The notes beneath the pieces were generated by a model. It saw only the letters and a program-made list of their open reading frames with translations. It was not told the DNA's origin and did no database searches. A stretch of 5,498 nucleotides of DNA, taken from assembly GCA_964550615.1 (NCBI GenBank), contig CAZKAB010000065.1, positions 1 through 5,498 of the forward strand, in the 5' to 3' direction. This DNA is from M55B144 sp964550615. GTDB lineage: Bacteria > Bipolaricaulota > Bipolaricaulia > UBA7950 > UBA9294. This document shows positions 1 to 5,310 of this stretch, piece after piece (the stretch's first letter is position 1; every line of letters begins with the position of its first letter). A program made the translations under genes and the position numbers.

Positions 1-1325
1 TCGAGCGCCTGTTTGAAGCAGCGCACTCCCTTCTGTATTTCAGAAGGGAACCCCTTCTCGAAGAAGAACCGGCCTTTGACACAATGCTTCCGTGTCAAGG
101 GGGTGTCCACTCCGCTTATGCAGAGCTGTGCGACCTCTGCGGGCAGGAGCTCGGTTGCGAGTGCACCCGCCACCTTCTGGGCAAACTCGCACTGAGCGGA
201 TAGGATACCAGCGGTGGAACTCTCGAATTCGCTTGCCCAGAGATGCTCCTCAGTATTCGCGTCGATCAATTGGGCGCTGATTCTCAGGCGATCCCCCACC
301 TTGCGAACACTTCCCTCAAGGACTGTCCCGACGTGCAGCGCGTTTGCCACCTGCGAGATTGGTTTGGCTGTATCCTTGAATCGCATGACCGAGGTTCTTG
401 CTATGACACGGAAATCGCGGACCTTTGAGAGACAGCCAATTAGCTCCTCAGTCATTCCGGCGGCGATGTATTCGTCTTCCGGGTCCGGGCTGTAGTTCTG
501 CAAGGGCAGCACGGCGATTCGGCGTGGATCCAGCTTCGGTTCTTGCTCCTTCAGCATGGCGATCTGGTCTCTTAGAGCACGGGTTTCCGCAGAAGGCTCG
601 ACGTCGAGGTAGTTTCTAAGCGCGCGTTCTCCTTCCCGATAGGTATCGAGGGCTTGATCTCGCTGCCCGGCCTCGCTCTGGTACCTCATCACCTCACGAA
701 TGATGTCCTCGCGGTGAGGCTCAAGATTGAGAATCCGCTGGCAGCAAGAGATGGCCTGGCGCAACCGACCGAGCTGCTCATAACACTTGGAGAGTTCAAT
801 CATCGCGTCCATGTACCGACGTCGCATGTCTTCTCGCGCTACTTCCGCCCAGTCTTCATACCGCTCTTCCGGCAAGTACTCGCCTTGGTAGAGGTTGACA
901 GCCTGGTCGAGGCATTCCGCTGCTGCAGCCCAGTCCCTCTTCTCCACGAGCGTCTCTGCCTCAGCGAGCTCTCGTTGAAAGGACACGGTGTCAATCTCGC
1001 CACAGGTTTCCTTGTTGAACGAATAGCCTTGCCCTTTGCGAAGGATGTACGCGGAATCAGCCCCGCGCTTGAGGTCTGGCTCAAGGGCACGACGAAGCTC
1101 ACTGACCCTCCCGTAGAGGTTCTCAGCTGCCTTGTCGACGCTCTCCCCGCCGAACAACGCATCGATTAGCTGGTCGTGTGTGAACACGTGTCCAGGATCG
1201 GTGAGCAGAACCTTGAGTAGGGCCTTTGTCTTGCGACGTCCCCAAGCCTCATCAGGAATCGGCTCGCCATCACGCAGCACTTCGAAGCGGCCGAGCAACT
1301 TGATCGTGAGCTTCGGAATACTCAC
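1..1325 (-). CDS. BTAD (SARP-like) transcriptional regulator with TolB-like domain, 3' end outside window
   Basis: I translated 441 codons without a stop; the C-terminus lies beyond the left edge. Residues 1-105 fit an OmpR/SARP-type winged helix (KLTIKLLGRFEVL at 5-17, RRKTKALLKVLL at 30-41, DQLIDALFGG at 51-60, Y71 to GQGY at 98-101). Residues 112-258 fit the helical BTAD domain (YLPEERYEDWA at 150-160, EPHREDIIREVMR at 202-214, LDVEPSAETRAL at 240-251). Residues 269-370 match the TolB-like domain found in regulators and adenylate cyclases (RIAVLPLQNYSPD at 269-281, GMTEELIGCLS at 290-300, VGTVLEGSVRK at 332-342, LWASEF at 362-367). Residues 414-441 look like the first TPR. Such proteins are cytoplasmic DNA-binding activators; BTAD and TPR segments mediate oligomerisation or effector contacts. 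The GTG start is chosen because AAGGAG lies 9 bases upstream and an in-frame stop lies just before it. The domain calls are firm; the regulon cannot be inferred. Confidence 0.92.
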   Translation of the reverse strand, partial: MSIPKLTIKLLGRFEVLRDGEPIPDEAWGRRKTKALLKVLLTDPGHVFTHDQLIDALFGGESVDKAAENLYGRVSELRRALEPDLKRGADSAYILRKGQGYSFNKETCGEIDTVSFQRELAEAETLVEKRDWAAAAECLDQAVNLYQGEYLPEERYEDWAEVAREDMRRRYMDAMIELSKCYEQLGRLRQAISCCQRILNLEPHREDIIREVMRYQSEAGQRDQALDTYREGERALRNYLDVEPSAETRALRDQIAMLKEQEPKLDPRRIAVLPLQNYSPDPEDEYIAAGMTEELIGCLSKVRDFRVIARTSVMRFKDTAKPISQVANALHVGTVLEGSVRKVGDRLRISAQLIDANTEEHLWASEFESSTAGILSAQCEFAQKVAGALATELLPAEVAQLCISGVDTPLTRKHCVKGRFFFEKGFPSEIQKGVRCFKQAL

Positions 1326-1387
1326 GAGGATCTACTCCTTCTTACCATCACAACACCCATTCTACGTGTACTCTCTGGCGCGGCCAA
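1326..1387 (-). promoter_or_regulatory. Promoter and ribosome binding site of the BTAD/TolB regulator
   Basis: On the minus strand TTGGCC (1387-1382) and TAGAAT (1364-1359) are separated by exactly 17 bases and match the sigma70 consensus at 4/6 and 5/6 positions. The start point would be near 1352, leaving a leader of about 27 bases. AAGGAG (1340-1335) sits 9 bases before the GTG start and decides that start. The -10 box covers the stop codon of the doubtful ORF at 1362-1760, so the regulator does not need a transcript from upstream. This is a visual consensus match only. Confidence 0.5.
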
Positions 1388-1760
1388 TTAGTGCGCATCT
1401 TGCTGTCATGAGAAGCCTTGCATCAATTGTCGGGAATAGCGAAAGGGCCGATTCCTGCGATGGTTGCATCTCAACCATCGGAGACAGCGCGGCAAACAGC
1501 ATGCCCTTCATCCCGAAATCAGGGCCAAACACAATGTCGAAGTCGACATGAACTGGCGCGAAGGGAGGCAAGGTCTGCACGCTAACCTCGGGATTCTCCA
1601 AGATTGTGACCGAAAGGGCAGTTTTGGAGCCTATACCACTGTAGGGATAGGCTTCATTATGTCCACATGCCGGCAACAAGGATCCCAAGGGCCGAATGTG
1701 GAATGCGTTGTGGAGCGAAGCTCTTCGATGGTTGCGAAGAGCTTCGCCGATTTGTCGCAT
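1362..1760 (-). CDS. Doubtful small ORF, possibly a degraded gene
   Basis: I do not recognise this 132-codon ORF. Its first 30 residues contain no signal peptide or domain, and the 13-bp inverted repeat at 1715-1747 falls inside them. From about residue 25 it looks more protein-like: LLPAC at 28-32 resembles a lipobox but has no hydrophobic stretch before it, and the middle (VTILENPEVSVQTLPPFAPV, then DFDIVFGPDFGMKGMLF) has fairly GC-rich third positions. A neighbouring minus frame reads LGILVAG just where the lipobox-like Cys begins, so a one-base indel would give a better lipoprotein signal (LVAxC). This hints at a frameshifted lipoprotein gene, but no start codon or SD was found in that frame. 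It ends 36 bases before the regulator start. It may equally be non-coding. Confidence 0.25.
   Translation of the reverse strand: MRQIGEALRNHRRASLHNAFHIRPLGSLLPACGHNEAYPYSGIGSKTALSVTILENPEVSVQTLPPFAPVHVDFDIVFGPDFGMKGMLFAALSPMVEMQPSQESALSLFPTIDARLLMTARCALIGRAREYT
1715..1747. repeat. Perfect 13-bp inverted repeat with 7-base loop
   Basis: GCGAAGCTCTTCG (1715-1727) and its exact reverse complement CGAAGAGCTTCGC (1735-1747) flank a 7-base loop, ATGGTTG. Each arm also contains the near-palindrome CGAAG-NN-CTTCG (1716-1727 and 1735-1746), so the site can be read as a hairpin in RNA or as two DNA operator-like palindromes 19 bp apart, centre to centre. It lies 136 bases beyond the CPBP stop. No T-run follows on either strand. 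Confidence 0.8.
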
Positions 1761-1805
1761 GGCAGATCTACGTGGCTCAGAGGTGAGGTCTCAGATCTGC
1801 CAGGC
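1757..1805. repeat. Inverted repeat with perfect 10-bp inner arms
   Basis: TGGCAGATCT (1760-1769) and AGATCTGCCA (1793-1802) are exact reverse complements, separated by 23 bases. After one A/G mismatch (1759 and 1803) a further GC/GC pair extends the arms to 12 of 13 bp (1757-1769 and 1793-1805). Each arm contains the 6-bp palindrome AGATCT. It starts only 9 bases after the first inverted repeat ends. The loop is longer than usual for a terminator, and no T-run follows. Confidence 0.7.
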
Positions 1806-1817
1806 TGATCGCGGAAT

Positions 1818-1848
1818 ATGCAGAAGAAATGCCGGTCTCGGCCTGCAT
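1818..1848. repeat. Bulged hairpin flanked by a short direct repeat
   Basis: ATGCAG (1818-1823) pairs with CTGCAT (1843-1848), and GCCG (1831-1834) pairs with CGGC (1839-1842) around the loop GTCT. A 7-base bulge (1824-1830) sits on the left side only. The hairpin is flanked by two copies of GATCGCG (1807-1813 and 1851-1857). It starts 35 bases beyond the CPBP stop codon and could mark the 3' end of that transcript, though it has no T-run. Confidence 0.45.
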
Positions 1849-1882
1849 TGGATCGCGCAGAGAGATGGCGGCGTCTGCCCCT

Positions 1883-2719
1883 TCATGCTCCGCACTGCCT
1901 CTCCGAGATCGCCTGATTCCCTGTGCTTGCGCGGGTGAGTCGTCGTGGTCCCGCGAAGGCCACAATTCCTACAGCCAGCGCAGCAACCAAGAGCGCCGTA
2001 CTGCGAGGATCATAGAGCGAGCCTTGAACTGGGAAGAGTTGCCAGCTGAGATTGCCCGTCGCGTGGAATAGGGCGGCGGCAAACACGCTACGGCCGGTGT
2101 TCTTGAAGATCCATACAATGAGCACCCGCGAACCTAGCAAGTACATGCTTTGCCACGCAATCCAGGAAAGCGATCGCTCGGCTTGGAAGAACGGAATCAG
2201 GTGCCAAGCTGCCCAGACGACGCCAATCACGATTGCGGCGCCGGCTGCCCCCCATCGTTTTTCCAGTGGTGCATATGCGTATCCCATCCATCCGAGCTCT
2301 TCTCCCAGTGCAGCCACGAAGAACATGACAAACAACGTCACCACTGTCAATCCGCCTATCTGGGCAGATGGCATGGGCGTTGCCAGCAAGCGCATCGCAG
2401 CATAGCTAGAGATATACACCGCCGGTTGGAGTAGAAGTGCAAGAGCGATCCAGACAGCCGATCGGATTCTGCAAACGTCGAATGCGCGTTTTAGCAACTG
2501 CGCGGCACCGGCGGTACCAGCTTCCCGTAGGCGGAGGATAACCCCGGCAGATACGGGGCATATTACCATGAGCGAACTCAGGGGAAGGCCCGGCAGAAGC
2601 ATTATTGAGGACAGACTACCGGCGATCCATAGTGGCAGCGTTAGTGCCAGTGTTACGACAAAGAAGGCGTATGGAGAGCCTTCTTGATTGCGAACTTGCG
2701 ATGTCTGTAATTGAGCCAT
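1883..2719 (-). CDS. CPBP (CAAX-type) intramembrane metalloprotease
   Basis: A 278-residue, strongly hydrophobic protein with about eight probable membrane segments (near 17-38, 41-63, 88-108, 122-139, 157-178, 187-206, 211-222 and 241-257). It carries the three signature motifs of the CPBP/Abi family (PF02517): EELGW at 140-144, W-x3-H at 169-173 (WAAWH), and HATGN at 219-223. E140, E141, H173, H219 and N223 would form the metal and catalytic site in the membrane. The usual Arg of the EExxxR motif is Met145 here. Family members cleave prenylated or membrane substrates, or act in self-immunity and regulation; the substrate of this one is unknown. The ATG at 2719 is preferred over an in-frame start at 2794 because AAGGAGGT (2734-2727) sits 7 bases upstream of it. 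The gene is transcribed divergently from marR. Confidence 0.9.
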   Translation of the reverse strand: MAQLQTSQVRNQEGSPYAFFVVTLALTLPLWIAGSLSSIMLLPGLPLSSLMVICPVSAGVILRLREAGTAGAAQLLKRAFDVCRIRSAVWIALALLLQPAVYISSYAAMRLLATPMPSAQIGGLTVVTLFVMFFVAALGEELGWMGYAYAPLEKRWGAAGAAIVIGVVWAAWHLIPFFQAERSLSWIAWQSMYLLGSRVLIVWIFKNTGRSVFAAALFHATGNLSWQLFPVQGSLYDPRSTALLVAALAVGIVAFAGPRRLTRASTGNQAISERQCGA

Positions 2720-2791
2720 CAGTGGGACCTCCTTAAGGGTCGAATCAGATATCGATCGCCGGATATTACGATGCTCGAAATATAATTGCAA
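2720..2791 (-). promoter_or_regulatory. Promoter and strong RBS of the CPBP protease gene
   Basis: On the minus strand TTGCAA (2791-2786) and TAATAT (2768-2763) lie 17 bases apart, each matching the sigma70 consensus at 4/6. Transcription would begin near 2756, giving a leader of about 36 bases that contains a near-perfect SD, AAGGAGGT (2734-2727), 7 bases before the ATG. The SD rules out the longer in-frame start at 2794, which would also lie upstream of this promoter. Confidence 0.5.
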
Positions 2792-2908
2792 CATGCTCCT
2801 GCCGTAAGCGCGTCTTCACGAACGACCAGAATATCGCTATAGTAATGCCTATACGGCAGTAGTTCCACTGCGTTCAGTTTGGACACCCTTGAAGCAGCCG
2901 GCGATATT
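2748..2908. promoter_or_regulatory. Candidate operator sites in the divergent CPBP/marR control region
   Basis: Two 8-bp inverted repeats interleave here: CTGCCGTA (2799-2806) with TACGGCAG (2852-2859), and AATATCGC (2830-2837) with GCGATATT (2901-2908). A GATAT-type heptamer occurs four times: GATATCG (2748-2754), GGATATT (2761-2767), AATATCG (2830-2836) and CGATATT (2902-2908). The second copy overlaps the CPBP -10 box and the third fills the spacer of the marR promoter just before its -10. TGCCTATACGGCA (2846-2858) is a short palindrome with 4-bp arms at the likely marR start point. MarR proteins commonly bind imperfect palindromes in such positions; the assignment here is inference. Confidence 0.4.
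2815..2843 (+). promoter_or_regulatory. Promoter of the marR-phosphotransferase operon
   Basis: TTCACG (2815-2820; 4/6 to the -35 consensus) and TATAGT (2838-2843; 5/6 to the -10 consensus) are spaced by 17 bases. The start point would fall near 2850, leaving an unusually long leader of about 168 bases before the marR ATG. A weaker alternative is TTGGTT (2907-2912) with TAATAC (2930-2935), also spaced by 17 bases, which would give a shorter leader. Confidence 0.45.
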
Positions 2909-3005
2909 GGTTAGAATGTTCTATGGACGTAATACACGATTGAGGAAGGAAATTGAATATGCGCAGGTCGCTCTCGAGCCGCAGGTTCTGACTTGGCGAG
3001 AGTGC

Positions 3006-3017
3006 AGGAGGAGCTAC
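3006..3017 (+). promoter_or_regulatory. RBS that fixes the marR start
   Basis: AGGAGG (3006-3011), extending to GGAGGAG (3007-3013), precedes the ATG at 3018 with a 6-base spacer after AGGAGG. The frame stays open upstream to a TTG at 2889 and includes an ATG at 2916, but neither has an SD sequence. The shorter start also matches the usual MarR length. Confidence 0.75.
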
Positions 3018-3467
3018 ATGACTGACGAGAAGGAATTTCCCCAGGAGCAAGTAGACGACGTGCGTAGGGTGGTGGCACAGGCTTCATCTGTGCTGCAAGC
3101 GGCGTACGAAAGCATGGCAAGTGGCTGCATCGACATGCCCCTCGGGGACAAGAGGGTCTTGACTCTGGTTGCGGCTAGGCAGGACATCATACTCCGCGAC
3201 ATCCGGGAGGCACTCGGCATGCCAAACAGTACTCTGACAAGCGCCGCCGACCGCCTGGAGCAGCGGGGTCTTCTGAAGCGCGTGATCTCACAGAGAGATC
3301 GGCGATCCTACGGTCTGGAGCTCACTCCCGGAGGACACGCATACATAGCACTCCAGGATAAGGCAGAACAGGAGTTTGCCCTTCGCATTCTGCAGATACT
3401 CGACACCGATGAAGAGCGTCGATCCTTTGTCGACATTCTATCCAAGGTAGTGTCTCGGCTTGAATAG
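3018..3467 (+). CDS. MarR-family transcriptional regulator
   Basis: A 149-residue protein, the usual length for MarR regulators, which bind DNA as dimers and are released by small ligands, oxidants or other signals. The N-terminal helix (about 8-36) and C-terminal helices (about 108-149) would form the dimer interface. The winged helix spans about 43-104: DIREALGMPNSTLTSAADRL (61-80) covers the helix-turn-helix and recognition helix, followed by LEQRGLLKR (80-88). The wing carries the typical basic turn SQRDRRSYGLELT (91-103). There is a single cysteine (C37), N-terminal to the DNA-binding domain; a redox role is possible but unsupported. It is the first gene of a two-gene operon and divergent to the CPBP gene, so it probably regulates itself, the phosphotransferase and perhaps the protease. 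The ligand is unknown. Confidence 0.9.
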   Translation: MTDEKEFPQEQVDDVRRVVAQASSVLQAAYESMASGCIDMPLGDKRVLTLVAARQDIILRDIREALGMPNSTLTSAADRLEQRGLLKRVISQRDRRSYGLELTPGGHAYIALQDKAEQEFALRILQILDTDEERRSFVDILSKVVSRLE

Positions 3468-4011
3468 GTCAGAAGCTGGCGGTCGGCCGGCGGGTGTCTT
3501 GCGCTGGGCCGCCCCTTCCTTAGTCACGGCGGTTCGGGTTCTGCTACTGCCTGTGATCGTAGGCACTTGGATATATGGGCATGTCGCGGTGGCGCTCTTT
3601 CTGTATAGCCTTGCCGTATTGTCGGACGTAGTAGATGGTTTCATCGCGAGAAGACTCGGAGCCGCTTCGGGATTAGGGGCGTTCTTTGACGTGATCGCGG
3701 ATGTTGTACTTGTTGTCTCTCTGCTGGTGGTGCTCGGGCTTCACAGTGTCGTTCCGCGGTGGCTCTTTCTCGCGCCGCTCATGGCTGCAAGTGCCTTCTT
3801 CATGACATCAGAACGGACATCTCCCCGATATGATCCCGTGGGCAGGCACTACGGCGGAATCTTGTTCCTGATCGTCGGGTGCATGCTATGTGGACCCTGT
3901 GATCTTCTCTGTGCGATGCTGTGCCTTCTCGTTGGAATTCTGAGCGCAATCGTCCTGGTAAACCGACTGCGATTGAGCATAGGCTTCCGTCGGGCCAGCG
4001 GCGCCAGCTAA
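3460..4011 (+). CDS. CDP-alcohol phosphatidyltransferase family membrane enzyme
   Basis: This 183-residue protein has the complete CDP-alcohol phosphotransferase signature (PF01066): D56, D59-G60, A63-R64, G73, D77 and D81, in the spacing D-x2-DG-x2-AR-x8-G-x3-D-x3-D. The four Asp residues bind metal and CDP-diacylglycerol (or another CDP-alcohol), and the last acts as base. The N-terminal APSLVTAVRVLLLPVIV (18-34) resembles the first segment of PgsA-like enzymes. About six membrane helices are likely (near 20-40, 42-55, 76-95, 99-116, 132-148, 150-168). The product could be a phosphatidylglycerol-phosphate, cardiolipin or inositol-type lipid; the sequence does not decide. A five-Cys cluster (C141, C144, C147, C151, C155) is unusual. 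The TTG start overlaps the marR stop by 8 bases, which suggests translational coupling; a TTG at 3499 is the alternative. The family call is firm; substrate and start are not. Confidence 0.88.
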   Translation: MNRSEAGGRPAGVLRWAAPSLVTAVRVLLLPVIVGTWIYGHVAVALFLYSLAVLSDVVDGFIARRLGAASGLGAFFDVIADVVLVVSLLVVLGLHSVVPRWLFLAPLMAASAFFMTSERTSPRYDPVGRHYGGILFLIVGCMLCGPCDLLCAMLCLLVGILSAIVLVNRLRLSIGFRRASGAS

Positions 4012-4321
4012 CTCTGTAGAGCCGCTATTTACAGCAATTTGGAATCTATACGGTTGTAGGAAGAACTTTCGTTCTGTCTACGTTCTCGCAGTATGGAGCC
4101 TAGGGGACTGAATGAAGGATGCGCGTGCCTGTCGCCAGATGGTGACCGGCACTCCGATCTCTCACCTTCAGCAACGCTAATAATCGCATTCTGCTCTGAT
4201 GCGTAGTGATCCCGGGGATACGCTGTCTGCCCGCCCTGCAGTTGTAGACGTGGCGATCGCTGCACTTGCCGGTATCCGTTTGCAGCAGATTGTCGGAGCT
4301 GCACCAAGTTGTCGTATCCGA
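4012..4321. other. Convergent intergenic region, no gene seen
   Basis: These 310 bases lie between the 3' ends of the phosphotransferase gene (plus) and the HD-GYP gene (minus). The short ORFs here lack an RBS and any recognisable domain. What can be seen is a set of small imperfect hairpins: 4056-4081; 4201-4223 (GCGT and ATCC pairing with GGAT and ACGC around CGG, with a 4-base bulge); and 4259-4286 (GCTGCA with TGCAGC, inner CGG-TAT-CCG). There are also two copies of GTATCCG (4272-4278 and 4314-4320). None has a T-run. Confidence 0.6.
4056..4081. terminator. Weak hairpin, possible 3' end of the marR operon
   Basis: GTAG (4056-4059) pairs with CTAC (4078-4081), then a G-T wobble and an A/G mismatch, then AGAAC (4062-4066) pairs with GTTCT (4071-4075) around a TTTC loop. 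On the minus strand the loop reads as a GAAA tetraloop. It begins 45 bases after the phosphotransferase stop. There is no T-tract, so it may act with Rho, protect the transcript end, or mean nothing. Confidence 0.3.
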
Positions 4322-5302
4322 TCACTCGGCAAACTCGAACCCATCCTCTTGGAAGACCGCTATACACGCGTCAACAATCCGTGGATCGTACAGAATACCC
4401 TTATGCTGCTTGAGTTCCTCAAGAGCCGCCTCGACCCTTAGTGCCGGGCGATACGGCCTATGCGACGACATCGCCTCAACGACGTCGGACACTGCCAGAA
4501 TCCGCGCCTCAAGCAGGATCGAGGAACCACGCAATCCCTGTGGATACCCTGATCCGTCCATGCGCTCGTGGTGCTGGAGGACGATGTCTGCCACCGGCCA
4601 CGGGAAGCTCACGGGCTTTAGAATGTCAAATCCAGCTTTGGGATGCACCCTAACCAGTTGGATCTCCGTGCTAGTCAAACTGCCGGGCTTGCTCAGAATC
4701 TCCGCGGGGATCGACAGCTTGCCTATGTCATGAACCATTGCTGCAACGTGCAGCCCCTCTTGGTCTCCCTCCGCCAGGCCCATTCTCTCGGCAATTGCTT
4801 TGGCGAGTTGCGCGACGCGGTCTTGATGCCCAGCTGTGTAGCGATCCTTTGATTCGACGACTGCCCCCAGCGCGTGTACGGTTTCGCTCAGGGTGTTGCG
4901 GATTCTCTCAGCCGCCGTCTTGCGATCATGGATGTCTTGAATGATGTGGAGGAAGAGGTGCTGTCCAGTGCTCGCATGGCTACCGATGGGGTAGACGCAG
5001 GAGCTCAGCCACCTGCCATGCTCCGAATCGAACAGCTCCCGCTCCACTGCGATGTTGCCGTGCTCGACAGCTTCTTCCAGCGGGCAGCCTGGGAAGGCCG
5101 TATCCATCCCGTGAACGGCCTTGGGGCAGAAATGGCCGATGATCGCGTCTGGGGTAACGCCGAGGGCCTGAGCAACCGCCTTGTTCGCGAGCTCAATACG
5201 GTGTTCGCTGTCAATAACAAGCACATAGAACGGGAAGCTGTCGAGCAGCGCCTGACGAGAAACATTGCTAGAACACGAGTCCCAATCCCCACTGGCCTGC
5301 AT
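4322..5302 (-). CDS. PAS-HD-GYP protein, probable cyclic di-GMP phosphodiesterase
   Basis: A 326-residue soluble protein with no membrane segment. Residues 14-128 form a PAS sensor domain (LLDSFPFYVLVIDSEHRIEL at 19-38, ending HIIQDIHDRK at 119-128), followed by a linker helix. Residues about 138-320 form an HD-GYP domain (HD family) that hydrolyses cyclic di-GMP to pGpG or GMP. The metal and signature residues are present: H159 (YTAGH), H191-D192 and K195 (HDIGK), H220, H244-H245, D249, the GYP of HHERMDGSGYP (244-254), and D273 (VSD). So it should be active. There is no GGDEF domain, hence no sign of synthesis activity. The PAS domain carries a Cys/His motif (C59, H64, C73). The ATG at 5302 is chosen because GGGAGGAG (5319-5312) lies 9 bases upstream; a GTG at 5329 would overlap the preceding stop by four bases but has only a weak RBS. 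It is likely co-transcribed with the partial gene to its right. Confidence 0.93.
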   Translation of the reverse strand: MQASGDWDSCSSNVSRQALLDSFPFYVLVIDSEHRIELANKAVAQALGVTPDAIIGHFCPKAVHGMDTAFPGCPLEEAVEHGNIAVERELFDSEHGRWLSSCVYPIGSHASTGQHLFLHIIQDIHDRKTAAERIRNTLSETVHALGAVVESKDRYTAGHQDRVAQLAKAIAERMGLAEGDQEGLHVAAMVHDIGKLSIPAEILSKPGSLTSTEIQLVRVHPKAGFDILKPVSFPWPVADIVLQHHERMDGSGYPQGLRGSSILLEARILAVSDVVEAMSSHRPYRPALRVEAALEELKQHKGILYDPRIVDACIAVFQEDGFEFAE

Positions 5303-5310
5303 CAACGTTG

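Larger units (their letters stand above)
1326..1882. other. Long intergenic stretch with three inverted repeats
   Basis: These 557 bases separate the 3' end of the CPBP gene from the 5' end of the BTAD/TolB gene, both on the minus strand. Apart from the regulator's promoter and RBS and one doubtful ORF, the notable content is a run of three inverted repeats between 1715 and 1848. The plus-strand ORFs here show no recognisable domain and no good RBS. No T-tract follows any of the repeats, so none is a textbook intrinsic terminator. Confidence 0.6.

Noticed and set aside
1132..1551. 139-codon plus-strand ORF overlapping the regulator's start
   Set aside because: Its first half is antisense to a firmly recognised minus-strand gene. 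The translation is Ser/Pro/Arg-rich with no domain and no RBS.
1715..1805. Inverted repeats as intrinsic terminators or as ends of an insertion sequence
   Set aside because: There is no T-run on either strand after the stems, no transposase gene, and no target duplication at suitable distance around these two repeats.
1464..1938. Plus-strand ORFs at 1464-1808 and 1696-1938
   Set aside because: They have no recognisable domain and no convincing RBS. They run through the inverted repeats and into the 3' end of the CPBP gene on the other strand.
2169..4260. Two GCGATCGC octamers (near 2170 and 4253), the HIP1 sequence of cyanobacteria
   Set aside because: Two copies in 5.5 kb is only mildly above chance and one lies inside a coding sequence. 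Nothing else points to a cyanobacterium.
4029..4441. Minus ORF 4029-4367 and plus ORF 4199-4441 in the convergent gap
   Set aside because: Both overlap the HD-GYP gene in wrong frames or lack an RBS, and the translations look like random sequence.
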